NCBI RefSeq assembly: GCF_001039475.1
Contig: NZ_LELK01000001.1
Span: 786,025-847,766 of the forward strand
Direction of reading: 5' to 3'
Source of the DNA: Guptibacillus hwajinpoensis
Lineage (GTDB): Bacteria > Bacillota > Bacilli > Bacillales > Guptibacillaceae
Length of the DNA: 61,742 nt
This document shows, piece after piece, positions 22,438-30,738 of the stretch. The position numbers and the translations under genes were made by a program. A model generated the notes under the pieces. The model ran no database searches. It was not told where the DNA came from and worked only from the letters and a program-made list of their open reading frames with translations. The first letter of the stretch is position 1, and every line of letters begins with the position of its first letter.

Positions 22438-23691
22438 TTAGAATTGGAAATCCCCATCCTTCATTAGCAGGACTTCCGTTTCACCTTCTTTAATGCCCAC
22501 TACTTTCATATCTTTGGTACCAAAGGTCACATTGATTAACAAAAGTGACGTATTTAGACCTGACGCCTTCAACTCTTCCTCTGATTGTTCAATGCCATTT
22601 TGAATATTAGAGGGAGATGCATTTCCGATTCCAATATGACAGGACGTATTTTCATCAAACAAGGTATTGAAAAAAAGAGTATCCGCCTGAGCAAGAGGAG
22701 ATTTATTAGAGACCAAGGCAATTTCACCTAGATAATGTGATCCTTCGTCTGTTTCGATGAGATTTTTTAACACTTCCTGTCCCTTAGCGGCAAAATAGTC
22801 GATAATCCGTCCATCTTTAAAAATCAGATAAAATTCATCGATGACACTTCCTCCATAGATAAGAGGCTTTGTACCTACTAATTTGCCATTCACCATATTT
22901 TTATGAGGAGCAGTAAATATTTCTTCCGTAGGAATGTTCGGAAAGAAAGGCGTTCCCTTTTTATCTATGACTCCCCCACCGATATAGAGATGATTTTTAG
23001 GCATACCAACTGATAAATCAGTTCCGCGTCTATTTGTAAAATGCAGAGATTCAAATTGGCTCTCGTTTAGGATCTTTTTTCGGCATTCAAAGGCTCTATT
23101 GTGAGTCTCCCAATCTTTTATAGGATTCTTCCCATCTGCCCGAGACCCTATTAAAATTAATTCCCACAATGATCGTAAAGCTTCTTCTTTACTTAGGTCA
23201 GGGAATACTTTTGTTGCCCATTCAACGCTCGGGACAGCTAGAAGACACCAGCGTACCTCGTGGGAACTAATTTTCGCATGATAATCCCTCAACTTGGCAC
23301 GAGAGGCTTTTTGAAAACGATTTATCCTTTCTGTAGAAACCTCCTTAAAGACCTCTAAGTTTTCAGAAATAATATGTATGTAAGCAGCACCGGCATCGTC
23401 CCATTCCTTAAAACGGGCAGCCTGCCAATCAGGAAAGTGATCGATGGCAGTATCTGCTGCATTTAAGTAAAATTCTTTCGTAGACTGTTCATCTGTCCAA
23501 TCTATAAATACATTTGAAGCTCCAGCATCGTAGGCAACCGTTTGGATTAGACGTGCAAACGTAGCATTTTGTATATCACTATGAATAATCAATAGTTGAT
23601 TTTTTTGCAGATTCACACCTGCTCCTACAGCAAGTTCTGCATACTTTTTTAACTGTGCTTCACTTATAAATTCATATATTCCTTTCATCAT
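22438..23691 (-). CDS. M29-family (AmpS-type) aminopeptidase
   Basis: 417 residues, the usual length for AmpS/PepS. It starts with F-I-S-E-A-Q-L-K-K-Y-A-E-L-A-V-G-A-G-V-N, has the conserved C-H-I-G-I-G-N-A segment and N-I-P-T-E-E-I-F-T-A-P, and ends with L-M-K-D-G-D-F. M29 enzymes are dimeric metallo-aminopeptidases of the cytoplasm. It is unusually large, housekeeping-like cargo for a repeat-bounded unit (repeats 30-31), so it may be a second copy. Confidence 0.85.
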   Translation of the reverse strand: MMKGIYEFISEAQLKKYAELAVGAGVNLQKNQLLIIHSDIQNATFARLIQTVAYDAGASNVFIDWTDEQSTKEFYLNAADTAIDHFPDWQAARFKEWDDAGAAYIHIISENLEVFKEVSTERINRFQKASRAKLRDYHAKISSHEVRWCLLAVPSVEWATKVFPDLSKEEALRSLWELILIGSRADGKNPIKDWETHNRAFECRKKILNESQFESLHFTNRRGTDLSVGMPKNHLYIGGGVIDKKGTPFFPNIPTEEIFTAPHKNMVNGKLVGTKPLIYGGSVIDEFYLIFKDGRIIDYFAAKGQEVLKNLIETDEGSHYLGEIALVSNKSPLAQADTLFFNTLFDENTSCHIGIGNASPSNIQNGIEQSEEELKASGLNTSLLLINVTFGTKDMKVVGIKEGETEVLLMKDGDFQF

Positions 23692-23737
23692 TTAATATCT
23701 CCCCTGTGACTTTCTTGTATAATTTTACTGCACAACA

Positions 23738-23783
23738 AGCGATAGCCAAAGTGCAGCTATCGCTCCGATATTGCTGAATAAGA
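23738..23783 (-). repeat. Array repeat copy 31
   Basis: Perfect hairpin GCGATAGC-CAAAGTGCA-GCTATCGC running into CTCCGATATTGCTGAATAAG. Core at 23763. The hairpin sequence is unique to this copy, evidence that pairing rather than sequence is kept. Confidence 0.85.
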
Positions 23784-23791
23784 AATAATTT

Positions 23792-24631
23792 CTACAAGAA
23801 CTTACGATATACTTGAGTATAATGAAGTGGCTTAAACCCTAAAGAGATGTACAACTTCTTAGCATTATCATTTCCCTCTACAAAACAAATGCGAATATCT
23901 TTATAACCCTCATTCAGCATTTTGTTAATACCAAATTGCAGAGCCTTACGTCCATAACCTTTCCCCTGGTATCTTGGTGCAACCATTAAATTATCTACTT
24001 CTCCTTCACCAGTTGTGACTGATGCAACAATTTGATCATTATCTAAAATTAAATAAATCTTATCTTTATTATTTAATTTATACTGTTTCACGGTTTTTTC
24101 TGAAGTAATATATGGTTTAAGATCATTCTTTCTATGCAAATCATAATAAGAATCTTGCACTACTTTAACAAAACGCTTAAAAAACTGATCTTCATATTTT
24201 ACAAACTCTATGTCTGTTTTAGGGAAATACCCTCCCGTGTAGACTAATTCAGGAGAGCCCCACCATTTTTCATACCCCATTTTTTTAGCGAATCCAACTG
24301 GATTTCCTGATTCAATTCCAATATAAGTACACAAAAAATCAGGTTTAGTCTCTGAAACTAACTTTTCAATTTCTTTATATAATGCAGTTCCAATCCCTTT
24401 TAAGCGATACTTCGGTTCAACATATGTAATAATTTCGGTAATTGACTCTTCTTCATTTGGAGAGATAGATGCATATGAGTACCCTCTCAAACCATTACAC
24501 TCATACAAAAGAAGTCGATTAGATTTTGAGGTTAATTCATCTAAACTACCAACATTATCTTCAACACCTGACTTTTTTATAAAAGTTAATAACTTTTTTT
24601 TATCTTCTCTTTCATTGTAAGTACGTATCAT
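23792..24631 (-). CDS. Tandem double-GNAT acetyltransferase
   Basis: 279 residues with two GNAT-like halves. The N-terminal half has Y-R-L-K-G-I-G-T-A-L-Y near residue 78; the C-terminal half has Y-Q-G-K-G-Y-G-R-K-A-L near residue 222 and a final L-Y-I-S-L-G-F. It lies 3' of the tandem-GNAT gene at 24720 with no repeat between, so the two form one unit ending at repeat 31. Confidence 0.82.
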   Translation of the reverse strand: MIRTYNEREDKKKLLTFIKKSGVEDNVGSLDELTSKSNRLLLYECNGLRGYSYASISPNEEESITEIITYVEPKYRLKGIGTALYKEIEKLVSETKPDFLCTYIGIESGNPVGFAKKMGYEKWWGSPELVYTGGYFPKTDIEFVKYEDQFFKRFVKVVQDSYYDLHRKNDLKPYITSEKTVKQYKLNNKDKIYLILDNDQIVASVTTGEGEVDNLMVAPRYQGKGYGRKALQFGINKMLNEGYKDIRICFVEGNDNAKKLYISLGFKPLHYTQVYRKFL

Positions 24632-24719
24632 TAAGGTGAAACCCCTTCCATTTTTGTGACTTGTAAATTGAAATGGAATCTATTTATATTAACCCTCCCA
24701 TTGCAATCACTTGAACCTT

Positions 24720-25637
24720 TTATAATACTAGATACATATCAGTTATAGATTTATTCCTAATGAATCCAAGTTTTTCATAAAGCTTAATCGCTGGATTATC
24801 TTTGATTACAGCTAAACGTGTAGCTTGGTACTCTTTATTCGAAATGTTTATAGAATGGGTTAATAAAAATCGTCCAAGACCTTTATGTTGATGTTCTGGG
24901 TCTACAGCTAAACTCATGATGAGAGGATAATCTTCAAATTCCATATGCAGACATACACCCACAATGTTGTTCGTACTCTTTTCTATAATGACTCTTGAAC
25001 ACTCTTCCATTATTTTATTGTTTTGATATTTTTCTATAAACTCCTTTACATGTTTAGTATAATCCTCTTTGGTTCCGATTTGTTTATAAGCTGGATTTGC
25101 TTTATAGGATTTTAAAATTAAATCTGCTATATCTTCTTTATTTTCATCTAATACTGATTTTAAAGAATACCCTTCTGGAAGCATTGCCTCTATTTGTTGG
25201 GTTGGACGAATCATCCAATAATTAACTTCATTAATCTGGCATCCTCTTTTCTCATACGTTGTAACGTGTTCTTCTACAACGTCTCTAACAATAATTTTTT
25301 CTTCAGTCTTTGATATCTTTTTTAAATGGTTTAAGATCTTATCGACTAATCCTTCGTAATCCTCATAAGGTGGTACTACGAATAAATCCGCCATAAAATT
25401 AGATCTTAGAAATACACCACCAATGACGTTTTCATCCTCTATGATTAAATATCCGCAGTCAAAAATGGTTGCAATTTCTTTCATTGTCTCAGAGGACCTT
25501 CTAAAGAAGTAGTCTGAATATTTTTGTCCATAATAAATTGAATAATATTTAAAGTATTCTTCAGGTTCTTGATAAACTAATCTCAATCTATCTTCTAGAT
25601 CAATAAATTCATTTAAGGATTGACCTTGCTCACTCAT
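24720..25637 (-). CDS. Tandem double-GNAT acetyltransferase
   Basis: 305 residues. The C-terminal GNAT domain carries V-D-P-E-H-Q-H-K-G-L-G-R-F-L-L near residue 252 and I-K-L-Y-E-K-L-G-F; the N-terminal half is a divergent GNAT domain. It is the first gene of the unit at the right end of the dense array. The substrate is unknown. The pair with 23792-24631 may be functional or an old duplication. Confidence 0.8.
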   Translation of the reverse strand: MSEQGQSLNEFIDLEDRLRLVYQEPEEYFKYYSIYYGQKYSDYFFRRSSETMKEIATIFDCGYLIIEDENVIGGVFLRSNFMADLFVVPPYEDYEGLVDKILNHLKKISKTEEKIIVRDVVEEHVTTYEKRGCQINEVNYWMIRPTQQIEAMLPEGYSLKSVLDENKEDIADLILKSYKANPAYKQIGTKEDYTKHVKEFIEKYQNNKIMEECSRVIIEKSTNNIVGVCLHMEFEDYPLIMSLAVDPEHQHKGLGRFLLTHSINISNKEYQATRLAVIKDNPAIKLYEKLGFIRNKSITDMYLVL

Positions 25638-25728
25638 AACTTTCTCCCTCTCCTCTTAAACGCCCTAATCCTATGAAATTTTAAAAAGAAATCTTAAGCT
25701 TGATTGCACAAAAACTTCACATCTTCAT

Positions 25729-25762
25729 ATTATCTCGAATTCAAGTCTTCCATTATCCTGCC
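25729..25762 (+). repeat. Inverted fragment of the array repeat
   Basis: ATTATCTCGAATTCAAGTCT then TCCATTATCCTGCCC. Reverse-complemented it reads GGATAATGGAAGACTTGAAT..TCGAGATAAT, matching the second half of the core plus tail of copies 21 and 30, but in opposite orientation and fused to a CCTGCCC box. It marks a probable rearrangement at the right edge. A lone GTTCCGATTTC occurs about 60 bases on. Confidence 0.6.
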
Positions 25763-25854
25763 CTTTAACAGAACAATCGTATCCCTTCATATCACAATAC
25801 ATTCATCAATTAAACTGACAGTTCCGATTTCATTTTTTGTTTTATTTCCCTATA

Positions 25855-25909
25855 AAAAAGCAGCTCAGTTTAGGAGACAAATTGTTTTTTTCCTCCATAA
25901 CTGAACTAC
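25855..25909 (-). terminator. Terminator of the small gene cluster 25915-26274
   Basis: On the minus strand AGTAGTTCAGTT..GGAG pairs with CTCC..AACTGAGCTGCT, followed by T6. It lies directly after the stop at 25915. Confidence 0.75.
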
Positions 25910-25914
25910 TCACA

Positions 25915-26106
25915 TTAATTGTCTTTGCTTTTTTCGTTCCCCTTCTTGACATACCATTTCAACATAAACCCAAATATGGCACCTATACTCATACCAATAC
26001 TATACTTTAAACTATTCCCTTCACCATCCACTAGATTGACTAATGGTACAATGATCACTATTCCTAAAGCAAAGGGAAGCCAATTTTTTAACAAGTAGGC
26101 TAACAT
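25915..26106 (-). CDS. Small membrane protein
   Basis: 63 residues, two hydrophobic segments (about 8-26 and 37-51), and a basic, charged C-terminus (K-K-G-N-E-K-S-K-D-N). No family is recognised. It follows the zinc-ribbon gene with no gap (stop at 26107, this start at 26106), so the two are cotranscribed. Confidence 0.68.
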   Translation of the reverse strand: MLAYLLKNWLPFALGIVIIVPLVNLVDGEGNSLKYSIGMSIGAIFGFMLKWYVKKGNEKSKDN

Positions 26107-26274
26107 CTAACTACCATATTCCTTACTATCATATTTATCAGTAACGTTATCAGCAAGATCTTTACAAGAGAAACAGTAAAGTGTCCGGTTTTCAGAAATA
26201 ACCCCATCCAGGAAACCATCTAAACAATAAATTGGTTTATGACAGTTTGCACATTCGCCTACCCTTTCTTTCAT
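26107..26274 (-). CDS. Small zinc-ribbon protein
   Basis: 55 residues starting MKERVGECANCHKPIYC, with C-A-N-C and later Y-C-F-S-C, i.e. two CxxC knuckles about 30 residues apart, a likely structural zinc site. It is short, acidic at the end, and immediately upstream of the 63-residue membrane protein gene. Function is unknown. Coding is supported by the ordered cysteine pairs. Confidence 0.62.
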   Translation of the reverse strand: MKERVGECANCHKPIYCLDGFLDGVISENRTLYCFSCKDLADNVTDKYDSKEYGS

Positions 26275-26310
26275 CGAACCACCTCTTACTTACCTTCGTA
26301 GAAAAAGATT

Positions 26311-27234
26311 CTAATTATCCTTGTTAATGTACTTAAGTGCACTTGCTAATTCTTCATTGAAGTTTTCAGGATATTCATGGTCAAGGTTCTTTATAATCTT
26401 CAGTTCATGCTGAATTCCCTTCTTTTTCAGCAATTCTGATAGTTTTTGAGATCCTTCAAGACAGTCTTCATCTTGATCACCACAGATAATATAACCTCTT
26501 ATACCTTCTCCTTCTAAGTGATCTAGAGCATTGCGCCACTCCTCTACTTCTGGAAGCCATGGTGCAGCAAATACAAACCCTTTTACCGAAAAGCGCTTAT
26601 CTAGTAGTGCTTTCAGTGCTACGCGACCTCCTGCTGAGAATCCGCCGATGACCATGTTCTTACTGTTATTAAGGTTTTGAACATGCTCTGATACTTCTGC
26701 TACTCCTTGTTCAACATCTTCCCACTCATACGCATCTGAAAATTGTATTTGTGAGGATTGAGGAAGCGCTAATGTATATCCTTCTTTGAGAGCACCTAGC
26801 CATGCAGTTTTGGTCATTTCAGCATTTTCTTGATCACCATGAAGTGCCATTAGAACGGGGTGTTCGCCATCACCTTCAATAATCAGTTCCGCACTTGTCG
26901 CTTCTTTTGCTTCTCGTTCTCGATCTCTACAAAGAGCTACCAACTCTTTAAATTCATCATAGTTACGAAGGGAATTTAAGTCTTCATCTGACTGTAAATA
27001 GTCGTAGGCGTACCAATATCCATAATCTATGACTGCTTCTTTCATCGTAGCTAGTGCTTCTTTCTCTAGACCTGACGCTGCTGCTAATGCATATTTGAAG
27101 TTATATAGTTGTGCCTTATTTCCTTCTACTCCATCGGCATTTTCTTTCATAAACTGATAAGCTTTTAGACTACCGCTCTTATCATAAATAGCAATCGTCT
27201 CATTTAATAAATGTGTATATGTCATTATTTTCAT
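26311..27234 (-). CDS. Alpha/beta hydrolase with helical N-terminal extension
   Basis: About 307 residues. Residues 1-110 are helical (Y-T-H-L-L-N-E-T-I-A-I-Y; L-Y-N-F-K-Y-A-L-A-A-A-S-G-L), resembling tetratricopeptide-like repeats. The rest is a hydrolase fold with nucleophile elbow G-G-F-S-A-G-G and a late D-H-E-Y-P. The start at 27234 has GGAGG five bases upstream. It is outside the dense repeat zone; no array repeat follows it. Confidence 0.78.
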   Translation of the reverse strand: MKIMTYTHLLNETIAIYDKSGSLKAYQFMKENADGVEGNKAQLYNFKYALAAASGLEKEALATMKEAVIDYGYWYAYDYLQSDEDLNSLRNYDEFKELVALCRDREREAKEATSAELIIEGDGEHPVLMALHGDQENAEMTKTAWLGALKEGYTLALPQSSQIQFSDAYEWEDVEQGVAEVSEHVQNLNNSKNMVIGGFSAGGRVALKALLDKRFSVKGFVFAAPWLPEVEEWRNALDHLEGEGIRGYIICGDQDEDCLEGSQKLSELLKKKGIQHELKIIKNLDHEYPENFNEELASALKYINKDN

Positions 27235-27303
27235 AGAATCCTCCAATTTTTGACTCGCTCGTTCTCTATCATGCCACAGGCTATGTAAAAAAACACAGGG
27301 AAA

Positions 27304-27864
27304 CTAAGATTTATTAAGAATCTCCCATTCTGTACGCAACATTCCCATTTTGATGGCATCATAATACTCTCCATCTACCATTCTCGCATCTCTTATTCTC
27401 GCTTCTTCTTTCATGCCAAGCTTCTCAGCCACTTTCATCATGCGATGGTTTCCAGACCAGGTTGACATGCCAAGGCGGTGGAGTGTTGTTGAACGGAAGA
27501 GAAAATCAATCCATACTTTGTATGCTTCAGATCCATACCCACCATTCCAATATTGTTTATCGTAAATCACAATTCCAGTCTCTAGCCAGTTTGTATTACG
27601 ATCCACCCAATAGGAGCCAACCGTTCCAATCACATGTTCCCCAGCTAGTATGACAAGAGTATCTGGTATCCCGGGTAGAATTTCATTGTTATGCTCCCAC
27701 ATTCTTCGATACTCTCGCCTAGTTATCTTCTTTTCAGGGATGTAAGGACCATTCCATTTCTTCGCTTCCTGTTCAACCTCCTCATATTTCCAATAGTAAA
27801 GTACATTAATATCATTCCATGTGGCTTCTCTTAACATAATTTTATCTTTCGAAATCGTTATCAA
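27304..27864 (-). CDS. RimJ/RimL-like GNAT acetyltransferase
   Basis: 186 residues with I-M-L-R-E-A-T-W-N-D near the start, G-I-V-I-Y-D-K-Q-Y-W-N-G-G-Y-G-S-E-A (motif A) near residue 110, and L-H-R-L-G-M-S-T-W-S-G-N-H-R-M-M. Typical of ribosomal-protein-type N-acetyltransferases; the target is unknown. Confidence 0.82.
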   Translation of the reverse strand: MITISKDKIMLREATWNDINVLYYWKYEEVEQEAKKWNGPYIPEKKITRREYRRMWEHNNEILPGIPDTLVILAGEHVIGTVGSYWVDRNTNWLETGIVIYDKQYWNGGYGSEAYKVWIDFLFRSTTLHRLGMSTWSGNHRMMKVAEKLGMKEEARIRDARMVDGEYYDAIKMGMLRTEWEILNKS

Positions 27865-27896
27865 AAGTTGTTCCCACCTTATGAATCGTTTTTTAT

Positions 27897-28316
27897 CTAT
27901 TTCGACTTATAATAAATAATTTCAGGATCATCTTCATCAATATGATCGATTGAGCCGCTTTTCACATAGCCGAGCGAATGAAACAATTGATGCATGATCG
28001 TATTGGATTTGTTAGTTGAAGAAAAAATCTTCTTCGTTGGAGATATCTCTTCAAACCGATCGATCAAGGAACGCGCAACACCATTCCGCCTTGAAGAGGG
28101 ACGGACCATTAACAACGAAATGAATGCATACTCAAAAAATGATGTATGATAAATAAGAAAACCAGCAGTTTCAAGATCTAAAACACAAGTTAAGCATCTT
28201 TGTTCTTGTATCGCTTTCTCTATTTCGTGCCTTCTTCTATCGTCACCGATTACTTGTGAATCAATCTGACAAAGATCATTAAGATGTAGCATTTCTGAAA
28301 TCATTACACTCTTCAT
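27897..28316 (-). CDS. GNAT-family acetyltransferase
   Basis: About 139 residues starting MKSVMISEMLHLNDL. Motif A is V-R-P-S-S-R-R-N-G-V-A-R-S-L-I near residue 88 (R-R-x-G-V-A), and L-F-H-S-L-G-Y lies near the end. The start at 28316 is preferred to one 15 codons upstream because a GAGG site precedes it. It is the last gene before the final array-box remnant. Confidence 0.75.
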   Translation of the reverse strand: MKSVMISEMLHLNDLCQIDSQVIGDDRRRHEIEKAIQEQRCLTCVLDLETAGFLIYHTSFFEYAFISLLMVRPSSRRNGVARSLIDRFEEISPTKKIFSSTNKSNTIMHQLFHSLGYVKSGSIDHIDEDDPEIIYYKSK

Positions 28317-28355
28317 ATTTTCATGTCCTCTTTCGCTTCCTGTAGGTTTACACAA

Positions 28356-28395
28356 TGTCAATTATTTCAAAACTGAACCATTTTCTCAACAACTT
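28356..28395 (-). repeat. Outer-box remnant of the array repeat
   Basis: GTCAATTATTTCAAAACTGA then ACCATTTTCTCAAC, matching the CCAATTATTTCAAAAC..ACTCAAC module of copies 15 and 28, without hairpin or core. It is the rightmost trace of the family and sits at the junction with the carotenoid operon. Confidence 0.6.
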
Positions 28396-28421
28396 CTTGC
28401 CTTATCAGAGTAATAAGCAAT

Positions 28422-28451
28422 AAAAAAGCCTCCTCAATGAAGTGAGGAAGC
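28422..28451 (-). terminator. Terminator of the carotenoid operon
   Basis: GCCTCCTCA/TGAGGAAGC arms; on the minus strand T6 follows. It lies just after the stop at 28458. Confidence 0.8.
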
Positions 28452-28457
28452 GATCAT

Positions 28458-29294
28458 TTAGTGACCAGCTATACCAGCCAATAATTCTTCTTTTTCTTTT
28501 TCTGTTACAAAGGCACGCTGTTCAAAAATGTTATAGTCTTTCTTGCGGATTGACTTTAGAATCGCCCGATAAAAAACAGCAGAGCTTTTAACAGGTAGAC
28601 GCGCATCTAACGGATAGTGGTGCATAGCTGAGAAAGCTTTCTCATAATGATCTTCTGCTCTTGAAGCTAGTCTTTCCCAAACTTCAATGAACTCCTTCGT
28701 TAAACGATGGTTAAGTAGATCATCGACCATATAACCTGAAGCAATCATTTCATTTATTGGAATATAAATTCGCTGCCTCTCAAGATCTTCTGAAATGTCA
28801 CGAAGAATGTTCGTGATTTGCATTCCAAGACCAAGAGCAATTGCACTATCCCTCAATTCATCAACCTTTTTGGGAGCAAGGATTGGAAGTAACATTAATC
28901 CAACTGTACTTGCGACATGATAGGAATAGTGTTCGAGCTCCTCCATTGTATAATATTCCGTTTTATAGAGATCCATTTCCTGGCCTGCAATCATATCATG
29001 AAAAGCTTGTGGTTCCATTGGGAACTTCTGAAATACGTCTTCAAGAGCTAGCCACATTGGATCATTACCTGGTACTTGTCCATTAAGAAAAGAGGCAAAT
29101 TGAGCGCGAAAGACCGTTAACTGTGCTTCTGGATCTGTGCCTTCATCGACAATGTCATCGACCTGTCTACAAAAACCATAAACAGCCCAAACGGCTTTTC
29201 TCTTTATAGGAGGTAAAAAAGAGAAAGCTTTGTAAAATGTTTTAGAATGATGTTTAATAATGGCTTCACAGTGACTATAAGCTTGTTCCAGCAT
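28458..29294 (-). CDS. crtM: Squalene/phytoene synthase family, CrtM-like
   Basis: 278 residues. The first Asp-rich motif is D-D-I-V-D-E-G near residues 46-52 and the second N-I-L-R-D-I-S-E-D near residues 160-168, both needed to bind prenyl diphosphate through Mg2+. It joins two prenyl diphosphates head to head; in bacilli with two CrtN-like partners this normally means two farnesyl diphosphates to C30 4,4'-diapophytoene. It is last gene of the minus-strand crt operon, eight bases after the first desaturase gene. Confidence 0.87.
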   Translation of the reverse strand: MLEQAYSHCEAIIKHHSKTFYKAFSFLPPIKRKAVWAVYGFCRQVDDIVDEGTDPEAQLTVFRAQFASFLNGQVPGNDPMWLALEDVFQKFPMEPQAFHDMIAGQEMDLYKTEYYTMEELEHYSYHVASTVGLMLLPILAPKKVDELRDSAIALGLGMQITNILRDISEDLERQRIYIPINEMIASGYMVDDLLNHRLTKEFIEVWERLASRAEDHYEKAFSAMHHYPLDARLPVKSSAVFYRAILKSIRKKDYNIFEQRAFVTEKEKEELLAGIAGH

Positions 29295-29301
29295 CTTTCG
29301 C

Positions 29302-30738
29302 TCACACCCTTTCGATTTCTTTCACTAGAAGATCTGCTCCCTGAATCACGATCGGTATTCCTCCACCTGGATGAATGGAAGCCCCAACTGCATAAAGATT
29401 ATCATATTTAAACGGCTTAACCTGAGGTCTAAAAGCACCAGACTGTGTAAGTGTAGGTGCAATCCCGAAGCTTCCGCCCCGATACAGCCCTTCTTTTTCT
29501 GCATCACTTGGTGTGCGGATCTCTAACCACTCAATTGATTCTTTTAAATTAGGAAAGCCTCGATCTTCTATTAATTGAATCATTCTGTTGGCTACTTCTT
29601 CTTTCTCATTCCAATCAATTGATTCACCTGAAGGGACAGGAACTAATACGTATAGAACTCCCTTCCCTGGTGGAGCTAACGAATCATCAATTCGTGACGG
29701 ATTAAACGTGTAAACAGCAGGTTGATCAGTCAGTTTCCCACTTTTGAATACATCCTTCATATGTGCTGAAAAATCATCAGTCATAAAAAATTGATGGACA
29801 TCTGCCTCGTCATAAACGCGATCAAGACCCATGTAAAGTAGTAGACAGCCAGATGAGGCTTTGTATTTCTTTTTAGGAGGTTTTTTACCCTTTATTAATT
29901 TGTTAATTAGTGGGAAATCTCCATTGTATACAACTTTGTTGTAATAATGTTCGCCATCTGATGTTCGAATTCCTTTACAGGTGTTGCCTTCAATAAGAAG
30001 CTCTTCTACAGCAGAATTCAAATGAACCGTTACATTTTGAATTTTTAGATGCTTTTCTAGAATAGAAACTAAGCTAGCATATCCACCCTTTATATACCAA
30101 ATCCCATGTTCGTACTCACTAAATGGAACAAGTGAATAAAGAGCAGGTGAAGCGGATGGTTTTCCACCAATATATAGCGTCTGTAGAGAAAAAGCATCTT
30201 GCATTCGTTTATGTGTAAAATAATTTCCCACTTGAGACTCAACGGATTGATACGCTTTAAGCTCAAGCAATAGCTTAATGTTAGCTGGGGTGAAAAAGTC
30301 TTTCCTATTCACGAAGGACTGTTCCAGAAAGGCCTCTTTTCCTTTAGTAAACCGAACACGCATGTCACTTAAATAGGATAAAAAGTGTTCCTCCTCACCA
30401 GGGAAAACACGACTGATTTCGTCAAGCTGTTTGTCAACATCACTTGTTTTTGTAAACGTCGTACCATCCGGGTAGATCATGCGATAAAGTGGATCACAGC
30501 GCACCATCTCAACTTCTTCTCTTGGAATTCCTGCTTTATCAAGAAACTCGTAAATCATGTTGGGAAGTAAAACGATGGTGGGACCTTTATCAATTTTGAA
30601 TCCATCTCGTTCAATGAAAGAAAGTCGACCTCCAAGTGATGTTGCTTTCTCATGAATCGTTACATCGTACCCTTTTTGTGTGAGAAAGAGCGCTGAAAAC
30701 ATTCCGCCAATTCCTCCACCAACTATACCGATACTCAT
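29302..30738 (-). CDS. CrtN-family carotenoid desaturase/oxidase (paralogue 1)
   Basis: 478 residues. The FAD-binding dinucleotide motif is I-V-G-G-G-I-G-G-M-F-S-A at the N-terminus; G-P-T-I-V-L-L-P follows, and the C-terminal L-Y-A-V-G-A-S-I-H-P-G-G-G-I-P signature is typical of CrtI/CrtN enzymes. S-L-Q-T-L-Y-I-G also resembles staphylococcal CrtN. It probably desaturates or oxidises diapophytoene products. It overlaps the upstream paralogue by four bases, implying translational coupling. Which step it does is not certain. Confidence 0.85.
   Translation of the reverse strand: MSIGIVGGGIGGMFSALFLTQKGYDVTIHEKATSLGGRLSFIERDGFKIDKGPTIVLLPNMIYEFLDKAGIPREEVEMVRCDPLYRMIYPDGTTFTKTSDVDKQLDEISRVFPGEEEHFLSYLSDMRVRFTKGKEAFLEQSFVNRKDFFTPANIKLLLELKAYQSVESQVGNYFTHKRMQDAFSLQTLYIGGKPSASPALYSLVPFSEYEHGIWYIKGGYASLVSILEKHLKIQNVTVHLNSAVEELLIEGNTCKGIRTSDGEHYYNKVVYNGDFPLINKLIKGKKPPKKKYKASSGCLLLYMGLDRVYDEADVHQFFMTDDFSAHMKDVFKSGKLTDQPAVYTFNPSRIDDSLAPPGKGVLYVLVPVPSGESIDWNEKEEVANRMIQLIEDRGFPNLKESIEWLEIRTPSDAEKEGLYRGGSFGIAPTLTQSGAFRPQVKPFKYDNLYAVGASIHPGGGIPIVIQGADLLVKEIERV

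Noticed and set aside
1091-23783. Array repeats as plain transcription terminators
   Set aside because: Only some copies (e.g. 25) have a T-run after the hairpin on the coding strand. The conserved part is the single-stranded core and tail outside the hairpin, which a terminator does not need.
24632-24719. A repeat copy between the two double-GNAT genes
   Set aside because: CACTTGAACC resembles the end of copy 1, but there is no CTCCGA core, hairpin or outer box.
1-28400. CRISPR array
   Set aside because: Repeats are 0.3-2 kb apart, degenerate, and separated by protein-coding genes; no cas genes are seen.
1-28400. Prophage or ICE as explanation of the accessory region
   Set aside because: No structural phage, replication, conjugation or relaxase genes are visible; only one recombinase among unrelated small metabolic-type genes.
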